Part shown: positions 1 to 9,121 of the stretch, piece after piece
How positions within the stretch are numbered: the first letter of the stretch is position 1
Layout: each line of letters starts with the position of its first letter
Assembly: GCF_964199755.1 (NCBI RefSeq)
Contig: NC_133900.1
Span: 22,793,701 to 22,857,700 of the forward strand
Origin: Larus michahellis
Lineage: Eukaryota > Chordata > Aves > Charadriiformes > Laridae
DNA length: 64,000 bases
Direction: 5' to 3'
Made by a program: the position numbers and the translations under genes
The notes under the pieces: generated by a model
Databases searched by the model: none
What the model saw: only the letters and a program-made list of their open reading frames with translations
Told to the model about the DNA's origin: nothing

Positions 1-3000
1 ATGACTGACAGAAATGCTCCAGCTGGAGGGAAGCCAACGATTAATCAGGATTCCTTAGAATTTGGAGGTAATTTTAGCAGAACAAGAAATACAGAAGCAT
101 CAGTGAGTCCTGAACTTTCCTCCAGGACAAAAATCCATTACTTCATATAAATCCATTAAAACACTTCATCGAGCCCTTTTAATCCCTCTTAACAGATTTG
201 CTTTATCACAGGCAGAGGAGCTAATCCTCTCCCACCTGTCTTTATGATATGGAACCACAAACAAGAGCAAGTGCTTTTCATTTGTTGAGTGAATCCAAGG
301 GAGGATAACGCTATCGTCCTCCCCACCAGCATTAGCATAACGAAGCCATCGTTAGAGAAACACCCCAACTCTCCCAAATGCTCACCCTGGCAATGTATTC
401 CTCCATCAGGCAACACGGAAACTTATTCACCACCCGTTTCCAAAACTCATCCCTTACCACGAGTTCCAAGACAGTAAGCAAACTGGGACCTGAGCTCCGG
501 CTTGCTGGAGGGACTTCCCTTTTCCCTTTGTCCCAGAGTTTACGCGACACATTTCAGGACTCTGTTGTGCATAACCAGATGGCAGCCTCCTTCACATCCA
601 TCCCCAACCTATACAATTAGGTTAGTAGGTCAGCTGAACTTACCGCCTAACGACACGATCATTTTATGCACAGTTCTCTTTATTTTTCAGAATAAGATCT
701 CAAAGCTGTCTGAAAACGGTTAAGAAATAATTTTTATGATCTACATCTGACAGTCTGGTGCTCAACAGACATGTAGAAAAGTAACCTGAACAGCCCACTG
801 ACAAATTTTGGGTTGAAGAATTGAACTCTGCACTTCAGTCTCCCAATTGCCAGAAGTCTCATTAGCATGGAGCAAGCCCCCTTACACCAAAATACAGGTA
901 CCTCTAGATGGTTGTTCCAGTGGCGATATTGTAGAAAGTAGAACAGATTGTAATGACTGACCACACAGGCCATATTTAAAGTAACTTTTTGTCTCCTCAA
1001 GCTGTGGAGGTTCACTTCATACACCTGTCAGCTTGCTTAATTTTTTCTGCTAGAAAGACATTGATTTGCTCTCATGCAACAATCTGTCTGCCTGACAGAA
1101 GTCACAGTCGTTTCATCACAATCATTTCCATAACATAAGGCAACGACCCTACCGTCCAAAGGACCCGAAAGCAAACATATATAGATGCGTCTTAAGTACA
1201 AACCATACAGCAGCTAACCCAAGAAAAACCACTCTTATTCTCCCTGCTTTAACGCTGCCTTCTCTAGGTGACACCTGGCAATTAGGATACCATTTAAGAC
1301 ATACAAAGAACTGGTATCTTCTCATTGACTCTCTCAAAGTCAAATTTTCCTGCCGAGGAGCTAGCTGCAAGCTGAAGCTATTCCCAAAGTTTAGTTAGTG
1401 AAAGGAGCATTAGTTAGTGTGACTAACTAGGTTTTGTTGACTTTTTTTTAAAAAGAAATGTGAAACAGTCCTGCGACACAGCTCATGATGGAAGATAATC
1501 ATTAAAGAGACAGAGTACACGTGGGTCCTTTGGGCTTTCTTCTCATCTGCTAGGAACCGAATCAAACCAAACTCCCACGTGAGTGGCTGGAAACAGACAG
1601 ACAGAAGTGAGCAGTATAACATTTTTCATGAAGAGGAATAACCTACACCCTTCAAGCAAACTTACTCAACACAGAGCTAGATTGTATCCAGTTACGAAAA
1701 GGCAGTTGGCTCAGTATTTCAGAGTGTCAGTACCCAGTCTTAAAAATGGTCGTATCTGAGCAGCGGTGAGTGTTTGACAAGGATTTCATTGTCTCCCCAG
1801 GGCTGGTTGCAGCTGTCACTGTTAGAGAAGCATCGGCGATAGGAAAGCAGTGCAAAGAGCGTCGCCTGCTCCTCGGAAACATCCTTCTCTTGGCTTTGCT
1901 TCATCTCACGAAGAACAAATCTTGGAAAGCAAACTTCATTATATATCATTATATACATATATATACACTCTGCCGCCCCGCAAGCCTCCCAGCCTGTCAA
2001 TTTTGTCACGCTGAGGCTGGGAGAGCAGCATCACCAACTGTAGACGGCAAAGTAAGCAGTTTCCTAGATGTAGCCAGATGACAATTTCACTTGTTACCTC
2101 ACAGAAGTCATCTGTGCCATTCAACAGAGAAGGCAGCTCTTCAGCCAGCTCGCTATATGACACTGGATCAGCTTTGACGGAGTTAACTACAAAAGCCGAG
2201 CTTATTCAAATCATCAATATGCCAGGAGTCAGAACAGCTTGAATATGGCAATTCAAAGCAGCAGGACTTCAAAACCCCAAATGCGACACATTTGTCAAGT
2301 TATTACTGTGTTCTTAAAGTGGAGTTTCTCTAGAACCACTTACTCTGAATACCATGTGAAATTACATCCATTTAATAAACTTTTTACTTTAGGAGAACTG
2401 TGATGTTAGCCTTGACCCACGTGAACAGAAGAATGAGGTCTCCCCATTCACTCTTAATGAAAAGCTTTTTTGTTGAATATGTGTTAAATGGCCACGAGTA
2501 GCCGTGACACTTAGGTCACCCTTAAGAGTCTTTAATTTAAAGACAGAAGATGGATTCAGTTGACATTGGGAAAATGTACGGGAAAGGAACCAAACAAGCC
2601 GTAGACACAGGCACAAACACACACACATCCCCAAATGTCAAATCTAGCAAACTACAGCAACACAACCGTTATTTTTTTTCCTGCCTCTTGCTTTTTATTT
2701 AGATTTGAGCTTGGTAGCTTCATTACTTCAGTTGACGTACAATTTAAGCCGCCAAGAAGTCCCATATGGGTATATTTAAAGTAGGTTTTACATGTTAATT
2801 TGGTATTCTTCAGGAAACAAAAAAACTTGAAGTTATGGTTTCCTCCTCCACAACTGTATTTCCGAACACTTTGGTAAATAAACAGGGCCTACCCTTCTTG
2901 GCACTGTCAAGCACAAGGTATACGTTGAATTGCATTAAATAGCCCATAGCAAAAACTTACTCGATATATAGTCAGCAAACGTAAAATTAGCTCAACTAAG

Positions 3001-3149
3001 CTGGAGCACAGACTAGTGGTTTTTGAAGTATCAATAGGAAGTTATTCGCTACCTGAGAGACCGCAAGGAGGAGAAACCCCAACAGCCCATCAATACGCGT
3101 ACATAGCTCACAACCTGGCACTGCAACAAAAGAACTCAAGAGCCATTTT
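1..3149. other. Downstream flank of SPRY1, no gene seen
   Basis: AT-leaning DNA with scattered short frames and no coding signature or known repeat. It contains a small inverted repeat (TAGTTAGT-GTG-ACTAACTA at 1411-1429) and three isolated CACGTG sites (about 1519, 1576 and 2418). By vertebrate synteny it is the start of a gene desert 3' of SPRY1. Confidence 0.6.
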
Positions 3150-3737
3150 CATTAATTAATATATTTTCTGCATTATAGTTAACATATGTACTTTCTTCGT
3201 GTCATCCTTATTTCGTTAAGTATTGATATTTTGTTATATTCAGACATGAGTACATTTTCAAAGTCTTTTGCAATAAATATCATAAAATAATAGAGATTCA
3301 CATAATAAATATTCTTTACAATAAAAAAAGTTTTAACAGACTTTTGTCTTAAAAATAGTTGGGATTCAACTTTGTGTTTTATACATAAAATATACAAAAA
3401 AGGACCACAATTTGTGGCTAAGGCAATAAAACGGGGACAGAATAAAATTATAAAGTACAGAGCAGAGCTAAATTCGCTAAACCAAAGGAGCGCAAGAAAG
3501 TTTAAGGATTCAAGAACGTTTAGGTGACCCAATGACACCTGAAGGCTGTTTGGATATATGAACACCACCAACTTTAATATCAACTGATAAGACTATAAAA
3601 AGAGGAGCAGGAGGGTGGAGTGAGCAGTATCCTTCGAAGATTTGAAAGCAAAAGAAACAAATGAGTATGTTGCAGCCATAATGTCTCCAATGTGAAGATC
3701 TACATAGCGTAGCAAAATCTGAAGTTACATTGAAAAT

Positions 3738-3763
3738 GTAAAAAAAAAAAAAAAAAAAAAAAA
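3738..3763. repeat. Poly-A run (plus) / poly-U in the SPRY1 mRNA strand
   Basis: About 25 consecutive A on the plus strand, just past the proximal SPRY1 poly(A) site. On the transcript strand it is a U tract and may separate proximal and distal UTR blocks. Confidence 0.8.
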
Positions 3764-3882
3764 GGAGGCAGGGTGATTCTCAGGACTGAGAATGTTCCAA
3801 AAGTTAAGACAAAAAAAAGAGGGGGAAAGAAGAAAAAAGCAGGCTGCTTATAGAAGAGTCAGGCCTTTCATTTGGTAAAGCC

Positions 3883-3888
3883 TTTATT
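3883..3888 (-). terminator. SPRY1: Proximal SPRY1 poly(A) signal AATAAA
   Basis: TTTATT on the plus strand reads AATAAA on the SPRY1 mRNA strand, 529 bases past the stop codon. The following 70 bases of the mRNA strand are U/C-rich (TGCTTTTTTCTTCTTTCCC), suitable as a downstream element. Cleavage would fall near 3860-3870. Confidence 0.6.
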
Positions 3889-4304
3889 TTACATCCCTCT
3901 CCAGAAAGCACACACACAAAAAGTTATTTCACAATCCAGCTCACTCATGAAAGTTATTCTTCCTTGGTACCCGGGGGGTTAAGGAAAAAAAAACCAAAAA
4001 AACCCCAAATTGCTGAGAACGAAAAACATCTTTGGGAAGATATTCACAGAGCAAGAAGCTTCCAGAGCCCAGTGAGCCCTCACTGTGTCTTTCAGGAATG
4101 GTTCAGGTACAAACTCAAAAGACCCTGCCCAGGAGGGCGGCAGACGCAGATCCAGGTCCACACTTACCGAAGAGCAGCAACGACTACGTAAAACGCTCCA
4201 CACTCAGCCAAGGCAATGGGAAGAGGAGAGCAAGGACGCAAAGGGAAGGACTTGTGTGTCTGAAGTTGGGGAGACAGAAAGGAAAGCAGAAGAACAGCCC
4301 CCCT

Positions 4305-4323
4305 CTCCCCCAAAATGGGGGAG
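4305..4323 (-). other. Hairpin in SPRY1 3' UTR
   Basis: CTCCCCC-AAAAT-GGGGGAG is a perfect 7-bp inverted repeat around a 5-base loop. In the mRNA it reads CUCCCCC-AUUUU-GGGGGAG, a stable stem of five G-C pairs, one U-A and one C-G. It abuts a C-rich run and could present protein-binding sites. Function is unknown. Confidence 0.5.
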
Positions 4324-4357
4324 GGAAGGGGGGGATAAAAAAAAAAGGGGGGGGGGG
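4317..4357 (+). other. G-tract cluster opposite the SPRY1 3' UTR (C-rich in mRNA)
   Basis: The plus strand has G runs of 5, 3, 7 and 11 (4317-4321, 4323-4325, 4328-4334, 4347-4357) broken by A-rich spacers. On the template strand this fits a G-quadruplex. In the mRNA it is a CU-rich element of the kind bound by poly(C)-binding proteins. Length polymorphism or assembly error is likely in such runs. Confidence 0.5.
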
Positions 4358-4416
4358 AAATATCAGCTACAACCTGAAAAAACTGAAGTTGGAGGAAATA
4401 AACCTCCCTCCAAAAA

Positions 4417-5370
4417 TCATGAGGGCTTGCCCTGAGCCCGGGAGGGGCAGCTCTCCAGTTTACAATAGACGGTGTTGGAGTTCTTGCACCGGCACCCCGG
4501 GCGATTGACGCGGTCGTAGCACCCTCGGCAGAGCTTCAGGCATCCTTTTGCGGGCGGGTAGCAGAGCAAGCAGGGCAGGAGCAAGGACATCGCTCCCATG
4601 CACAGGTACCTAGAACAGCAGTGCGCCTGGGAGCAAGAGCAGGGATTATCCGCATAAGAGTCCCCTTCATCGTCGTTGGAACAGTGGTAGAAGACCCCTT
4701 TGACCAAGCACATGCAGGTGCCGTACTCCACCATGCTCTCGGCGGAGCACAAGCACTGCCGGTTGCAGGCCAAGCACGACGGCAGAGCCCTGGGGGCCGT
4801 GCACTCCCCACACTTGCACTTCCCACACTGTTCGCAGATGAACTTGTGCTGCGCCAAGTCCTCTTTCAAAGGACCCTTCAGGTCATCGACAATCAGCGAC
4901 GACTGCTTGGGCTGCGCCCGGATTGTCCGATCGGATCTGTGGCCGGAGCCCGGTCTGGATGGAGGCGACCGCCCCAGCAGTCCTTGCTCGGAGGAAGCGC
5001 TGCTGTTGCTGCCGGAGCTTGCCGCGCTCCCCGTGCTGGTCGACCTGCTCAAGACGGGAGCCCTCGCATTATGCTGGTGCCCCACGTGACTGGGTCTGTG
5101 TTCGTAATTGTTATTCACATTAATCGGTATGATTTCGTGAGTCCTTTCATGCTTCTCTTGCCTCGGTGCTGTCCGCGGACCAGATTTTTTCACCACAGAT
5201 GGACCTTCGGTGTATTCATTGCTGCCCCTGATGGCCTTGATCTGGTCCAGCGACAAGATAGTCGTCGGCTGGCTCTCTCTGTCATAGTCCAACCGCTGCC
5301 GGCTGTCCAAGGAGGGCTGCTGGATCACCACTAGTGAACCACCACTGCCATGTTGACTTTGGGGCTCCAT
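4417..5370 (-). CDS. SPRY1: Sprouty homolog 1 (SPRY1), complete single-exon coding region
   Basis: This encodes a 317-residue Sprouty protein, a membrane-recruited feedback inhibitor of FGF and other receptor tyrosine kinase signalling to Ras/MAPK. The N-terminal motif NEYTEGP (residues 51-57) holds the conserved tyrosine Y53 that family members use for phosphorylation and Cbl binding. A serine-rich stretch lies at about 108-129. The C-terminal Sprouty domain (about 179-308) carries 26 cysteines, starting with the [14 protein letters not shown] block and including the palmitoylated/membrane-targeting [20 protein letters not shown] segment. The N-terminus ([10 protein letters not shown]) and C-terminus (ending QGKPS) match SPRY1 rather than SPRY2, SPRY3 or SPRY4. 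Length is within two residues of the mammalian protein. The frame is intact, from ATG at 5370 to TGA at 4417-4419. A coding region in one exon is the family norm. The start context has C at -3 and G at +4, so it is not optimal. Family function is established knowledge; expression in this organism is inference. Confidence 0.98.
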   Translation of the reverse strand: MEPQSQHGSGGSLVVIQQPSLDSRQRLDYDRESQPTTILSLDQIKAIRGSNEYTEGPSVVKKSGPRTAPRQEKHERTHEIIPINVNNNYEHRPSHVGHQHNARAPVLSRSTSTGSAASSGSNSSASSEQGLLGRSPPSRPGSGHRSDRTIRAQPKQSSLIVDDLKGPLKEDLAQHKFICEQCGKCKCGECTAPRALPSCLACNRQCLCSAESMVEYGTCMCLVKGVFYHCSNDDEGDSYADNPCSCSQAHCCSRYLCMGAMSLLLPCLLCYPPAKGCLKLCRGCYDRVNRPGCRCKNSNTVYCKLESCPSRAQGKPS

Positions 5371-5417
5371 CTGTAGTGATCTCTACTTCTGGCATTCAGT
5401 GGGAACCTGGCATGCAT
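5331..5417 (-). other. Overlapping upstream ORF at the SPRY1 start (28 codons plus stop)
   Basis: An ATG at 5417-5415 opens a frame that runs past the SPRY1 ATG in a different frame and ends at 5331, 39 bases inside the SPRY1 coding region. Start context is weak (C at -3, C at +4), which would permit leaky scanning to SPRY1. This is a possible translational brake, not a proposed protein. If the exon starts at 5425, this frame is continuous with an exon-1 ATG at 9121. Confidence 0.45.
5396..5413 (-). other. Minimal upstream ORF (five codons plus stop) before SPRY1
   Basis: A second upstream ATG at 5413-5411 reads MPGSH then TGA, ending 25 bases before the SPRY1 ATG. It lies in the third frame and its context is weak (T at -3). 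Ribosomes terminating here could reinitiate at SPRY1. Confidence 0.4.
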
Positions 5418-5440
5418 CTGAAATCCTAAAATAAGATGAA
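5418..5440 (-). other. SPRY1: Splice acceptor of the SPRY1 coding exon
   Basis: On the minus strand a pyrimidine-rich tract (CTTCTGTCTTCATC...TTATTTTAG) precedes two possible AG acceptors 8 bases apart: TTTTAG, making the exon start at 5425, and TTTCAG, making it start at 5417. Both lie 47-55 bases before the SPRY1 ATG, so the exon carries a short 5' UTR followed by the whole coding region. The choice between them changes whether an upstream reading frame is joined to exon 1. Confidence 0.75.
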
Positions 5441-7352
5441 GACAGAAGGTATAAATAAACACTGTGTGTGTACATATAGGCAGGCATACACAGGATCGAG
5501 GGCAGAAGAGCGATAAAGAACAGGATACTGTTTGAAAACAGAAACGATACGGCAAACCACAAGTTGCCCCAGTCACCTGGTGCCGATCTCTTTCAGCAGG
5601 GGATTACAACAATGCCGAGGACCTGGCCAAAGTCCAGTAATGGGGAGAGTCTGGGTATGGCATCAGAGATGAGGAACGCAAAGGAGACCCCATGCCATTT
5701 AAAAAAAAAAATTAAAAAAAAAAATATTTTAAAATCCAGTATTAACCTGCATGCTTACTTGCCAAGCCAGGGGAAGTGCTTCTCCCTTGTCACAGCATCC
5801 CTAGCATCTGTCTAACTGGCAACAGCAATGCTGAACGCCCCTCAAACGAAGTTGGAAAGAGGCAGGAACACCATCAGGTTCCTGTTCTGTACAACAGAAT
5901 AAAGAACACGCACAATCCTCCCTCTTCTGCCTGAAGGTGCAGCACCAGAACGCTCAACAGCTTTGCTTCCTACTCCATTTGGAAAGTCGCCTTTTTTTTT
6001 TTTAAAGTGACGTATGCGCATTACGGAGTCTCCAACTCAGTACTGTCAAGTGGCCAAGACGTTTTCTATAAGAAAGTAACCCAGCATACAAATCTAACGT
6101 GCTCGTTATAAAATTAAAGCATTGGTGCAAACAGCCTGTTTTCAAGTATTTTCTGACCGCGGGCCAAGGTGTGAAAGAAAAAGGGTTAGAAAAGGCTACG
6201 ATGAACTAGGTGTCAGGGAAAAAGTACCCGAGGATTCATAAGAAAATTAAGAGCAGATGACAAAAAAACCCCAAACAACCACCTCCCTCAAAACACAATC
6301 AAAGAGCAAATGCATTTTCACAAGACAGACAGATTAAAAGCTTCTCAACTAAATACAACATCTTCTAGTCTCTTGTAAATAAGTGTCACGCATTGTCATT
6401 CCGCCTAGCTATCGACACGAAGATTGCAACGCTGACTGAGAAAACTGCAGTGACAGTTCTGTACCTTATACAGAAATTGAGACAAGTCTCGAAATCCCAC
6501 ATTTATAAAGAGAACCAAGAAAATAAACTGCTTTCCTTTACTGACAGCTGGGGGAAAAGCCCCTTTCCACTCCCCCCCGCCCCGAGATATCATACATGTT
6601 TACCTGAAGGAAGAGAAAGGTAAGTGCTACCAAGCATTTCCAAAAATCATCCAATAATCCTGAGAAAGAGCCTGTCTCGCCTACCCAGAGCAAAGCCAGC
6701 GCAGGGCTGCTCCCCACTCCGGAGAAATGCGGAGTGGGGTGGGAGCACAGGGAGGGAGGAGAGCCGGGGAGGACTCTTCTAGCAGGTAGGCAGCATCTTC
6801 ATCACTCTGACCACTAATAAGCGGTAAGGGACGGCTTCTGCCAGGACACAAAGTCTCTGCGCTCATCCAGATTTCATTTTACATTTAACGTCACCTGCGT
6901 GGGCTTTAGGGTCGCCAGTTTAAGAGGGAAAAAATGAAAAAAAGAAAAAGAAAAAAAAAAATCTAACGCGTTCACTTCTAATTCACCCCACATAACAAGC
7001 CGCCTTCTTCACCAGCACCGAATACAAATCCACAACAGAGCGAGGGTGAATGAATGCGAAAAGGGGAAGATTTACAGCTCTACCAACCCGGAGCCGGGCT
7101 CCCCGGGGGGGGATGAAAAATAATATCCCAGGAAAATGCGAAAGACATCCAGTGCCATCTTTGGGGGGAAAGCGCAACACCACGGCGGCCGGCGGAGCGA
7201 CTCGACCAGCTGCAGAGAGCGGCACCGCTGGACGAAACACCGGGCAAATAAAGTTTTAAACTGGTTTTGTGTGTGTTTTCCCCCCAGCTCTCCACCCCCC
7301 CCCTCCCCACAGCCCATAAAATAAAACAAGCGGAGCGGAGCGCAGCCGCTGC

Positions 7353-7408
7353 GGGAGAGGAAGGAAGAGGAGGGGAGAAAAAAAAAAAAAAAGAGGGAAA
7401 AGAAAAAG
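7353..7408. repeat. 56-base uninterrupted purine tract
   Basis: G/A only, from the GGGAGAGGAAGG side through a 15+ A run to AGAAAAAG. It lies in SPRY1 intron 1 and is followed 35 bases later by a 31-base pyrimidine tract. Confidence 0.8.
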
Positions 7409-7442
7409 TTATGAATGAAAACAAGGGCGGGTTTTTGGTTTG

Positions 7443-7473
7443 TTTTTTTTTTTTTCCTCCTTTTTTTCTTCTC
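7443..7473. repeat. 31-base pyrimidine tract
   Basis: T13 then CCTCC, T7, CTTCTC. It is roughly complementary to the preceding purine tract, so the pair could fold into a long imperfect hairpin or triplex. Confidence 0.8.
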
Positions 7474-7665
7474 GCCCTTTGGCAGGGGGAGGGCAGGGAC
7501 CGAGGCCGGCGCTGCCCACCCCCCCCGGAGGGCGGACTCCCCGGCATTTAAAGCGGCAGCTCCCAGCCCGACCGGCCACTACCGCGCCGGGGATTCCCCA
7601 CCGACACCGGCTCCCCCTCCCCGGCTCAGCCCCCACCTGCCAGGAGACGTTTGGGGTTCTGTTTC

Positions 7666-7695
7666 ATATATATATATATATATATTTTTTTTTTT
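7666..7695. repeat. (AT)n microsatellite followed by T run
   Basis: About ten AT units followed by about 11 T, inserted inside the GC-rich CpG island. Confidence 0.9.
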
Positions 7696-7727
7696 GCATT
7701 ATGCTCGTTTTCAGTAGCGACAGGAGC

Positions 7728-7775
7728 GCCCCCCCCCCCCCCAACACACACAGACCCGCAGCGCCCCCCCCCCCG
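7728..7775. repeat. Poly-C runs
   Basis: Two C runs (about 14 and 10 bases) around ACACACACAGACC in the CpG island; likely to be polymorphic and a common cause of sequencing error. Confidence 0.8.
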
Positions 7776-8168
7776 CCAATCCTTCACGGGGTCTGTCAGG
7801 TCGCCCCGCTCCTCGCCCACGGTCAGCGCCGCCCACCCCCCCCGCCCCGGAGGAAGCCGCATCCCGTCCGGATTTTGGGGAGGGGGGAGCCCGGCATCGC
7901 CCGGCGGCACCTGCTCGCCGCTCAAGAGCGGGACGAGCCCCCACCTCGCTTAATTCCACAGGGTGGCCGGTAACGGCATAAGTCCAGTCGCCAGCGGCGA
8001 GCAGGGTGACGAGGGGGTCGGGGGGGGGGCGCGATGACGGCAGCTCCTCGTCCCCTTGCGATGCCCTCCCGGTTCTCCGCTCGGCGAAGCGCGGCGGGGG
8101 GCCGGGCCCCGCCGCAGCCCCCGGCGTTCAGCCTCCCCCCTGGGGTGGCTCCTCCGCCGGGAGCGGGG

Positions 8169-8190
8169 ACACACACACACACACACACAC
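8169..8190. repeat. (AC)11 microsatellite
   Basis: Eleven AC units in the CpG island within SPRY1 intron 1. Confidence 0.95.
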
Positions 8191-8723
8191 GAAGCTTCTC
8201 TCCTTCGGCCTCTCCGGAGGTGCGGGGAAATAAACGGAGCCCCGTTTCTTGCCAGCGGTGGGTCTGGGTCCCGCCGTAACCCGGCTCCGCGCTGCCTCCC
8301 ACCGGGAGCGGGGTCGGGAAGCGCCGGGCACCGGCGAAGGTCTCCGGGAACGGGCGGGCTCCTGCCCGGGCGGTTTATTTCCCTTTTCGGAGGGGAGCCG
8401 TGCCGGCCGGGCTCCACCGCATGGTCCTCTCCAAGCGCAACCGCAGCCCCCGCTGCGAGTAGGGGTTATTTCATTATTTTTTTTTCTCTCCGGTTGTTGT
8501 CGCGGCGAGGAATCGCGGAGCGGCGCTGGCTTTCAAGGCAGAGCTGGCCGAGCCGGGAGCCGAGCGAGGGGCAGAGCCATGGCTGTGGGGAGCTGGCTGC
8601 CATGTGCTTGGTGCTGCTCCTGCTGGAGGGGAGGGGAGGGGGGGGCCGCCGGTTGACAGGCTGGGAGGGCGGGCGGCACGTCGGGGCCATACGCGGCGAC
8701 ACGCTCAAGGGTAGCCCCGGGCA

Positions 8724-8782
8724 CAAAAAAAAACCAACCCGCCCCCCCAAAAAAAAATAAAAAAAAAAACAAAAAAGAAAGT
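8724..8782. repeat. A-rich low-complexity stretch
   Basis: A runs of 8-10 separated by single C, T or G and one C7, directly inside the CpG island. Confidence 0.8.
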
Positions 8783-9078
8783 CTTGCACGAAAAAGTCTC
8801 CGCCGGAGCCTCCTCGGTGATTCCCAGAGAGGCTCCAACAAGGCTCCGGGCGCGCCAGCGAGGTCCCCCAAAACGGACAGTTACCCAACTGCAAGGCTTG
8901 GGTTTTGGGTTTTTCTTTTGCTTTTTTTTCTAATTACTAGCAAATTGCGAGCGGCTGACGGGGAGCCCAGCACCGCAGCGGAGCCGGGGCCAGCCCGGGC
9001 AGCTCGCCCCTCGCCCCCCCGCCCCGCAACCCTCCCCGCCGGCTGCGGGGACCTCCTCGCCGCCCGCCCGCACCTGAT

Positions 9079-9121
9079 CCTTACCTAAGGCCGAGGTGAA
9101 CGCCTGCTTCCCGAGGCACAT
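9079..9121 (-). other. SPRY1: 3' end of SPRY1 non-coding exon 1 with splice donor
   Basis: The minus strand reads GCCTTAG/GTAAGGATC, a near-consensus 5' splice site, with the exon ending at 9085 and the intron starting at 9084. It sits in the CpG island 3.66 kb upstream of the coding-exon acceptor, a typical Sprouty layout. The exon contains an ATG at 9121-9119 that stays open to the donor. The transcription start is not defined by sequence. Confidence 0.5.

Larger units (their letters stand above)
3150..4416 (-). other. SPRY1: SPRY1 3' untranslated region (distal end uncertain)
   Basis: Non-coding sequence downstream of the SPRY1 stop. The proximal part (4416 to about 3865) is pyrimidine-rich on the mRNA strand, with an 11-nt C run (4347-4357 on the complement) and a 7-bp hairpin at 4305-4323. 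It ends near a canonical poly(A) hexamer at 3883-3888. A second AT-rich block (about 3160-3600) has three ATTTA pentamers on the mRNA strand (complement of 3274-3278, 3306-3310 and 3469-3473) and looks like the conserved distal UTR of an unstable signalling-regulator mRNA. No canonical AATAAA is visible at its left end; a variant AATATA-type signal lies near 3160. A long A run (about 3738-3763) separates the two blocks. The proximal part is well supported; the distal part is inference. Confidence 0.5.
5426..9084 (-). other. SPRY1: First intron of SPRY1, overlapping the CpG island
   Basis: Inferred from a strong minus-strand donor (TTAG/GTAAGG, exon end at 9085) and the acceptor at about 5418-5427. 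The part near the coding exon (5.4-6.9 kb) is ordinary AT-balanced DNA with several A runs and no other reading frame that looks coding. The part above 7 kb is GC-rich and full of homopolymer and purine/pyrimidine tracts. Other 5' exons within it cannot be excluded; for example 6602-6620 resembles an acceptor (TTTCTCTTCCTTCAG on the minus strand). Confidence 0.55.

Noticed and set aside
3850-3856. Possible miR-21 site in the SPRY1 3' UTR
   Set aside because: Only an offset 6-mer (ATAAGC) is present on the mRNA strand near the poly(A) signal, probably downstream of cleavage; not enough to call.
4032-4508. 158-codon plus-strand frame across the SPRY1 3' UTR and stop
   Set aside because: Low-complexity, K/G-rich translation of purine runs; antisense to SPRY1.
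4621-5334. 237-codon plus-strand frame opposite SPRY1
   Set aside because: It is the antisense shadow of the SPRY1 coding exon; cysteine-rich codons on the minus strand leave the opposite frame open. No independent coding evidence.
6598-6625. Possible extra SPRY1 5' exon boundary (TTTCTCTTCCTTCAG then GTAAAC on minus)
   Set aside because: The same AG/GT can be read as acceptor or donor, and no matching partner site was found nearby.
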